The notes under the pieces: generated by a model | The model's database searches: none | What the model was told of the DNA's origin: nothing | Seen by the model: only the letters and a program-made list of their open reading frames with translations | Assembly (NCBI GenBank): GCA_050250665.1 | Contig: JBFWOF010000056.1 | Coordinates: forward strand, 1-39,133 | Length of the DNA stretch: 39,133 bases | Reading direction: 5' to 3' | Source of the DNA: JADKFD01 sp050250665 | GTDB lineage: Bacteria > Pseudomonadota > Gammaproteobacteria > Xanthomonadales > SZUA-5 | Shown here: positions 34,446-39,133 of the stretch, piece by piece | How positions within the stretch are numbered: the first letter of the stretch is position 1 | Layout of the letters: each line of letters begins with the position of its first letter | Position numbers and translations under genes: made by a program

Positions 34446-35711
34446 TCAGGGTCTGTCGCGATCGCCGAAGATGATCCGGGCGTAGCGCTCATGGGTCCAG
34501 TAGGCCCAGGCCCAGTCGATCAGTACCACCAGTCGATTGCGGAAGCCGATCAGAAAGTACACGTGCGCCGCCAGCCAGAACCACCAGGCTGGAAGTCCGG
34601 ACAGGCGCAATCTGCCGAACTGGATCACCGCGGCCATGCGGCCGATGGTGGCCAGCATGCCGAAGTCCCGATAATTGAATGCGCCTGTCTGCTGCCCGCG
34701 CAGGCTTTGCTGCAGCACCCTGGCGACGTGCTTGCCCATCTGCTTGGCAGCCGGCGCGGTGCCGGGTACAGCGCGGCCCGCGCTCTGCACGCTGGCCAGG
34801 TCACCGGCCACGAACACTTCCGGGTGGCCGGGCAACGAAAGATCCTCTGACACCAGTACACGACCGCTGCGGTCGCAGGGTGCACCGAGCATCGCGCCCA
34901 GCGGCGAGGCGGCAACGCCGGCTGCCCAGATCACCGTTCGCGCCGCCAGTCGGTCGTTGCCGACGACCAGTCCCTCGTCATCGATCGCGGACACGGCGGC
35001 GCCCAGACGCACTTCCACGCCCAGCTTCTCCAGCTGCAGTCGGGCCTTTTCGCTCATGTCCTCGTCGAAGGCGGGCAACACCCGGTTTCCAGCCTCGATC
35101 AGCAGTACGCGCGCTCTGGTCGGGTCGCTGCAGCGGAATTCGCTGCGCAGCGTGTGCCGGGCGATCTCTGCCACCGTGCCGGCCAGCTCCACGCCGGTCG
35201 GTCCGGCGCCGATGATGGCGATGGTCAGCCAGGCACTGCGAGCCTGCGCGTCCATGCAGCGCTCGGCCTGTTCGAAGGCGCCGAGGATTCGGCTGCGGAT
35301 GGCCATGGCATCGTTCAGGGTCTTCAGGCCCGGCGCAAATTCCGCCCATTCGGGATGGCCAAAGTAGGCGTGGGTGGCGCCGCTGGCCACCAGCAGATAG
35401 TCGTAGTCCAGCGTGGCACCGTCGCTGCAGCGCACCTGGCGCGCGCGGGTATCGATGGCGCTGACGTCGGCCATCAACACCGTCGCATTGGCTTGTCGGC
35501 GCAAAATATGCCGCAAGGGCGCGGCAATCGCCGGCGCCGACAGACCGGCCGTGGCCACCTGATACAGCAAGGGCTGGAACAGATGGTGATTGCAGCGGTC
35601 GATCAGCACGATGTCGAGCGGCGCCCGCGCCAGCGCGCGCACCGCCCAGAGTCCGGCAAAGCCACCGCCGATCACGACCAGGCGCGGGCGGTGGTCCGGG
35701 TTTGCTGGCAT
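34446..35711 (-). CDS. ndh: Type II NADH dehydrogenase (NDH-2)
   Basis: 421 aa. NDH-2 oxidises NADH and reduces quinone at the inner face of the membrane without pumping protons. The FAD-binding motif GGGFAG is at 15-20, the NADH-binding motif GAGPTG at 168-173, the family motif HLFQPLLYQVATAGLS at 43-58, and FVAGDLA late in the sequence binds FAD. The C-terminal hydrophobic stretch (LPAWWFWLAAHVYFLIGFRNRLVVLIDW) is the membrane anchor. It begins 8 bp after the stop of the GYF-AIM24 gene, without a strong ribosome binding site, so coupled translation is likely. Confidence 0.94.
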   Translation of the reverse strand: MPANPDHRPRLVVIGGGFAGLWAVRALARAPLDIVLIDRCNHHLFQPLLYQVATAGLSAPAIAAPLRHILRRQANATVLMADVSAIDTRARQVRCSDGATLDYDYLLVASGATHAYFGHPEWAEFAPGLKTLNDAMAIRSRILGAFEQAERCMDAQARSAWLTIAIIGAGPTGVELAGTVAEIARHTLRSEFRCSDPTRARVLLIEAGNRVLPAFDEDMSEKARLQLEKLGVEVRLGAAVSAIDDEGLVVGNDRLAARTVIWAAGVAASPLGAMLGAPCDRSGRVLVSEDLSLPGHPEVFVAGDLASVQSAGRAVPGTAPAAKQMGKHVARVLQQSLRGQQTGAFNYRDFGMLATIGRMAAVIQFGRLRLSGLPAWWFWLAAHVYFLIGFRNRLVVLIDWAWAYWTHERYARIIFGDRDRP

Positions 35712-35719
35712 TGCCGGGA

Positions 35720-36724
35720 TCAGTAGTCGTTGTCGCCGGCGATGATGCCGCCGAGGCCGCCCAGTATCGAGCCCTCACCCTTGCTGCCGCCACGCTGCGG
35801 TGCCGCCGACAGCATGCGCCCGGCCAGTCGTGAGAAGGGCAGGCTCTGCAGCCAGACATGACCCGGGCCGGTCAGGCGCGCAAAGAACAGGCCCTCGCCG
35901 CCGAACAGGATGCTCTTGATGCCGCCGACCTGCTCGACATCGAAATGCACGCTGCTGGTCAGGGCGACCACGCAGCCGGTGTCCACCTGCAGGGTTTCAC
36001 CGGCCTTGAGTTCACGCTCGACCACGGTGCCGCCGGCATGGACGAACACCAGGCCATCGCCCTCCAGCTTCTGCATGATGAAGCCCTCGCCGCCGAACAG
36101 GCCGGTGAGGATCTTCTTCTGGAAGAAAATACCGATCTGCACGCCTTTGGCTGCGCACAGGAAGGCATCCTTCTGGCAGATCATGCTGCCACCGTAGTTG
36201 CTCAGCGTCATCGGAATGATGGTGCCGGGGTAGGGCGCGGCAAAAGCAGCCTTGGCCTTGCCGCTGGGCGCGGTATTGGTGAACACCGTGGTGAACAGGC
36301 TCTCGCCGGTGATCAGGCGCTTGCCTGCGCCGACCAGCTTGTCGAGGAATCCGCCGCTCGCAGCCTTGGCACTGCCGTCGCCGAACACGGTTTCCATGCT
36401 GATCACCGGGGTCTTGAACATCAAGGTGCCGGCTTCGGCCACGCAGCTCTCGCCGGGGTCGAGTTCGATTTCGACGAACTGCATGTCTTCGCCATAGATC
36501 ACGTAATCAATCTCGTCGGCACGTTGCGCCGCCATCGGCGGTGGCATCAACGCCTGGGGCGTGACGTCCGCGCGCAGTTCGGCGACATTGGCGATCGGCA
36601 GCCACTCGGCGAAGCCATTGCGCCAGCAGAAACCGCTGGGATCACGCTGCGCCTGAGCGGCGGCAGCGGCATGTTCGAGCGGACCGATCTGCTGACCGTT
36701 GTAGCTGAAGTACCACTGGTGCAT
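35720..36724 (-). CDS. GYF_2 and AIM24 (TIGR00266) fusion protein
   Basis: 334 aa. An N-terminal GYF_2 domain (about 1-50, WYFSYNGQQIGPLE, proline-rich-peptide binding in characterised GYF folds) is fused to an AIM24/TIGR00266 beta-rich domain (about 70-310, with ELDPGESCVAEAGTLMF, FFQKKILTGLFGGEGFIMQKLEG, and FARLTGPGHVWLQSLPFSRLA). AIM24 proteins are of unknown biochemical function; the yeast homologue acts at the mitochondrial inner membrane. The C-terminus is Gly-rich (GGSKGEGSILGGLGGIIAG). It is the first gene of a two-gene unit with ndh. Confidence 0.92.
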   Translation of the reverse strand: MHQWYFSYNGQQIGPLEHAAAAAQAQRDPSGFCWRNGFAEWLPIANVAELRADVTPQALMPPPMAAQRADEIDYVIYGEDMQFVEIELDPGESCVAEAGTLMFKTPVISMETVFGDGSAKAASGGFLDKLVGAGKRLITGESLFTTVFTNTAPSGKAKAAFAAPYPGTIIPMTLSNYGGSMICQKDAFLCAAKGVQIGIFFQKKILTGLFGGEGFIMQKLEGDGLVFVHAGGTVVERELKAGETLQVDTGCVVALTSSVHFDVEQVGGIKSILFGGEGLFFARLTGPGHVWLQSLPFSRLAGRMLSAAPQRGGSKGEGSILGGLGGIIAGDNDY

Positions 36725-36866
36725 GACGTAGCTCTCCGATGATTGGGAAATGGATGGCTGCCTGGCGGGTAGACCTGCGAGGCGCCTGCTGCAGAATCAG
36801 AACGTGTCCATGGCCGGTCGCGGGCCAGGATCACCCGGTCTGCCGTGCGGGCAGACCGGTGCGCGC

Positions 36867-37508
36867 TCAGCCCAGCTGCAATTGCTGATGCACGCGCTCG
36901 CGGTCCTCTGACGTCAGTCCCAGAGCACCGGCGAGGCGATCCAGATACTGACGCTCGGCATCGGTGTCGACGGTGATGGCAATCATGGCTGCCGCATAGG
37001 TTTCCAGCTTCAGGGCCGGACGGGTTGCCGCGACGATCTGTTCCAGCGTCGCCGGTGCCCGCAACTCTCCCATCAGGAATTGCTGGGTGGCCGGATCCAG
37101 CCCGGCTTCCAGTGCACGTTCGAGGATGGCGCTGCGCTCCTGCGCATCGATCTGACCATCGGCGTTGGCGGCGGCGATCATCGAGCGGATCAGATGGCTG
37201 GCATCGGCGCTGCGGTCCGAGGGGCTTTCCTCAGATCGTGCCTGTGGCGGCGGCGGTGGTGGTGCCGCCGCTGCGGGCAGTTGCCCCGGAGCGGGCGGCG
37301 GCGGAGGTGGCATGGCGGCGCCGGCTGCCGGAGCAGTGGCGCTCTGCTGGCCCTTGTAGTGTTCCCAGGCGGCCATGGCCAGGCCGATGACACCCACACC
37401 CAGTTGCGCCTTGCTGACGCCCGGAATCAGCGAAGACTTGCGACGGCTGTGGCCCTGCGTGACACCACCAGCAAGCATCTGGCCCAAGAGCTTCTCGACA
37501 TTGAACAC
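36867..37508 (-). CDS. DUF533/TerB-like protein with poly-proline linker
   Basis: 213 aa. The conserved opening FNVEKLLGQMLAGG, a membrane-like helix (about 34-50), a poly-Pro/Ala linker with two PPPPPP runs, then a TerB-like alpha-helical domain (about 125-210, with AAANADGQIDAQERSAI, an acidic metal-binding-type loop). DUF533 proteins (YebE in E. coli) are inner-membrane proteins of unknown function. The GTG at 37508 gives the family start, with GGAG 8 bases upstream; a longer frame from 37559 adds 17 unrelated residues. The Pro runs are of interest beside a neighbouring GYF-domain protein. Confidence 0.85.
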   Translation of the reverse strand: MFNVEKLLGQMLAGGVTQGHSRRKSSLIPGVSKAQLGVGVIGLAMAAWEHYKGQQSATAPAAGAAMPPPPPPAPGQLPAAAAPPPPPPQARSEESPSDRSADASHLIRSMIAAANADGQIDAQERSAILERALEAGLDPATQQFLMGELRAPATLEQIVAATRPALKLETYAAAMIAITVDTDAERQYLDRLAGALGLTSEDRERVHQQLQLG

Positions 37509-37753
37509 GTGCGCGACTCCATCGGAGCAAACAACAGATACTCGCGCGGACAACGGCAAGTCTCAAGCCAACGCCTCGCGCTTGTTGATCCAAGGACACG
37601 ATGCGATCATTGCAGGCTGACCGTTTCACCCAGATGTTGCGCAATGCCGATTGTCGATACTTCGCGCAGCTCTCGTTCAGTGCATTTTTCCCCGATGGCA
37701 GCGATCGCGACACTCGCGATCTGGCCGCGCGCGACGGTTTGAGAAAGGACTAC

Positions 37754-38134
37754 ATGGCCAGTATCGAAGGGCGCGGACCGAGACAAGTCATCAAGGCATT
37801 GGGCTACTCGGCAAAGGGTTTGCGGGCCGCTTTCCGCTTCGAGAGCTCCTTCCGGCTGGAGGTCTACCTGTCTCTGATTCTGGCGCCACTGGCGCTGTAC
37901 CTCGGCGCCGATGCCATCGAGCGGATACTGATGTTCGGTTCGCTGCTGCTGGTGCTGGCGGTGGAATTGCTGAATGGCGCCGTTGAGGCCATCGTCGACA
38001 AGACCACGCCCGAGTATCACGAACTCGCCGGTCGCTCCAAGGACATGGGTTCGGCGGCGGTCTTCCTGTGCATGGTCAATGTGGTCGTCACCTGGTCATT
38101 GATTCTGCTTCCCCGATACCTGGGGGGCTCCTGA
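37754..38134 (+). CDS. dgkA: Diacylglycerol kinase
   Basis: 126 aa, the length of the small prokaryotic integral-membrane DgkA, which phosphorylates diacylglycerol to phosphatidate. Three membrane helices are visible, with the signature ELLNGAVEAIVDKTTPEYHELAGRSKDMGSAAV. Its catalytic Glu/Asn/Glu pattern is intact, though the usual LNS is LNG here. AAAGGA precedes the ATG at 37754. The open frame extends back to 37601 but that part has no similarity and no ribosome binding site. The TerC gene follows 4 bp later, so they form an operon. Confidence 0.94.
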   Translation: MASIEGRGPRQVIKALGYSAKGLRAAFRFESSFRLEVYLSLILAPLALYLGADAIERILMFGSLLLVLAVELLNGAVEAIVDKTTPEYHELAGRSKDMGSAAVFLCMVNVVVTWSLILLPRYLGGS

Positions 38135-38138
38135 TCCG

Positions 38139-38870
38139 ATGGAGCAACTGTTCACCACCGAAGGGCTGATTGCGCTGCTGACACTGTCGACGCTGGAGAT
38201 TGTCCTCGGCATCGACAATCTGGTGTTCCTGTCGATCGTCACGGGGCGGCTGGCGCCAGAAAAGCGCCCCAGCGCCCGGCGCTTCGGCATCGCCCTGGCC
38301 TGCGTGACCCGGATCATGCTGCTGCTCAGTCTGGCCTGGCTGGCCAGCATGACGCACAACCTGTTCAAGGTCGGCGAGATGGGATTCTCCGTCCGCGATC
38401 TGGTGCTGATCGTCGGCGGACTGTTCCTGCTGGTCAAGGCGACCATGGAAATCCACGCCGAAGTCGAGGGCGACGGTGGCGAAGAGCCCATCACCCGGCC
38501 GGCTGCGAGTTTCTGGGGCGCGATCATCCAGATCGCGGTCATCGATATCGTGTTCTCGCTGGATTCGGTGATCACCGCCGTGGGCATGGTCAACAATGTG
38601 CCGATCATGGTCACGGCCATCCTGGTGTCGGTGGGCGTGATGCTGCTGGCCGCCAATCCGGTTGCCGAGTTCATCGAGCGCCGGCCGACCCTGAAGATGC
38701 TGGCCCTGTCCTTCCTGATTCTGGTCGGCGTGGCGCTGATCGCCGATGGCTTCGATTTCCACATCCCGCGCGCCTATCTGTATTTCGCGATGGCCTTCTC
38801 CGGCGGCGTCGAAGCCCTCAACATCCTCGCCCGACACCGCAACGAACGGGTTCAGATCGACGGCGAGTAG
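38139..38870 (+). CDS. TerC family integral membrane protein
   Basis: 243 aa, about seven membrane helices. The family motifs EIVLGIDNLVFLS near the start and AVIDIVFSLDSVITAVG in the middle carry the conserved membrane acidic residues. TerC/Alx/YkoY proteins export Mn2+ or load metal onto exported proteins in studied cases. No Mn riboswitch was recognised before the operon. It starts 4 bp after dgkA. Confidence 0.92.
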   Translation: MEQLFTTEGLIALLTLSTLEIVLGIDNLVFLSIVTGRLAPEKRPSARRFGIALACVTRIMLLLSLAWLASMTHNLFKVGEMGFSVRDLVLIVGGLFLLVKATMEIHAEVEGDGGEEPITRPAASFWGAIIQIAVIDIVFSLDSVITAVGMVNNVPIMVTAILVSVGVMLLAANPVAEFIERRPTLKMLALSFLILVGVALIADGFDFHIPRAYLYFAMAFSGGVEALNILARHRNERVQIDGE

Positions 38871-38878
38871 CGAGCTTC

Positions 38879-38946
38879 CGCAGGAGCGACCTGGCGTCGC
38901 GACCATAGACCCAGTGCCTCTGTAGGAGCGACCTCGCGTCGCGACC
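38879..38946. repeat. Two REP-like elements in tandem
   Basis: Copies at 38879-38904 and 38921-38946 share (T/C)AGGAGCGACCT(C/G)GCGTCGCGACC, with GCGAC/GTCGC arms that can form a small hairpin. They are 42 bp apart, just after the TerC stop. A divergent copy lies at 19884. Confidence 0.8.
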
Positions 38947-39000
38947 GCTTGCCTTTCGCGAAATCCTTGCCTGGTCGCGGGTATTCGTCAGAAAGCCTTA

Positions 39001-39093
39001 CGCAGAGGACGCAGAGGAGAAGCAGAGAGATCGCAGAGAAAATTCCATAGCTTCCCTCCGTGTGCTCTCTGCTTTTCCCCTGCGTCCTCTGCG
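39001..39093. repeat. Long imperfect inverted repeat of the ACGCAGAGG family
   Basis: The 29-nt left arm (39001-39029) begins CGCAGAGGACGCAG and the right arm (39065-39093) begins CTCTCTGCTTTTCCCCTGCG. They are complementary at 27 of 29 positions around a 35-nt loop. Such elements are common dispersed intergenic repeats. A related half-copy is at 19957-19996. Confidence 0.85.
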
Positions 39094-39133
39094 AGACGCT
39101 TCTTCCTGCAGGCAGGCCCGGGGCACACGCATG

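Noticed and set aside
1..39133. rRNA, tRNA genes or a replication origin
   Set aside because: No tRNA-like cloverleaf ending in CCA context, rRNA core motif or DnaA-box cluster was recognised on either strand by reading alone.

Overview
The window is GC-rich DNA (mid-60s % by eye) from what looks like a gammaproteobacterium of the Xanthomonadales/Lysobacterales type. The pointers are typical gamma-proteobacterial housekeeping genes (tcdA, ndh, dgkA), a GldA/F/G-like ABC cluster, secreted proteins with a C-terminal FxxGFE tail, and intergenic 'TGTAGGAGCG...' REP-like repeats. The taxonomic placement is inference. I saw no rRNA or tRNA gene.

Left region (1-4085). A very large type I-F CRISPR array holds 66 repeats and 65 spacers with a 60-bp period. 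No cas gene lies in the window. The array is not preceded by a recognisable leader. Instead, four 23-bp direct repeats (29-120) look like the terminal repeats of an IS21-family insertion sequence, and they stop about 31 bp before the first visible repeat. The array may therefore have been cut off from its leader.

Secreted-protein and signalling region (4294-10938). A seven-motif VCBS/FG-GAP propeller protein converges on a second exported repeat protein with six CX4C motifs. Both carry an FxxGFE motif at or near the C-terminus. After a 550-bp non-coding stretch full of palindromes come a periplasmic-TPR/cytoplasmic-GGEEF diguanylate cyclase and a divergent 22-cysteine exported protein. A strong bidirectional terminator closes this part.

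Membrane and housekeeping region (11022-23634). A minus-strand operon encodes an ABC ATPase, ABC-2 permease, GldG-like protein and DUF4340 protein. It is divergent from a DUF6159 membrane protein, a potassium-channel-like protein and tcdA. An orphan histidine kinase, an MsbA-type ABC exporter, a saccharopine-dehydrogenase-like oxidoreductase and a DUF1857/SRPBCC-type protein (with an apparent ATC start) follow.

Redox, GTPase and sensor region (23869-34442). A di-heme cytochrome c with a recognisable sigma70-like promoter is followed by a compact minus-strand operon: membrane GTPase, YceI, soluble GTPase. It is divergent, by a shared CATG, from a large hybrid sensor kinase. A membrane-anchored TPR protein and a second diguanylate cyclase (with an intact I-site) follow.

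Right region (34446-39133). A GYF-AIM24 protein is coupled to type II NADH dehydrogenase. Then come a DUF533/TerB-like protein, diacylglycerol kinase and a TerC-family membrane protein. The window ends in REP-like repeats and a long imperfect inverted repeat, whose two repeat families also occur together at 19884-19996.
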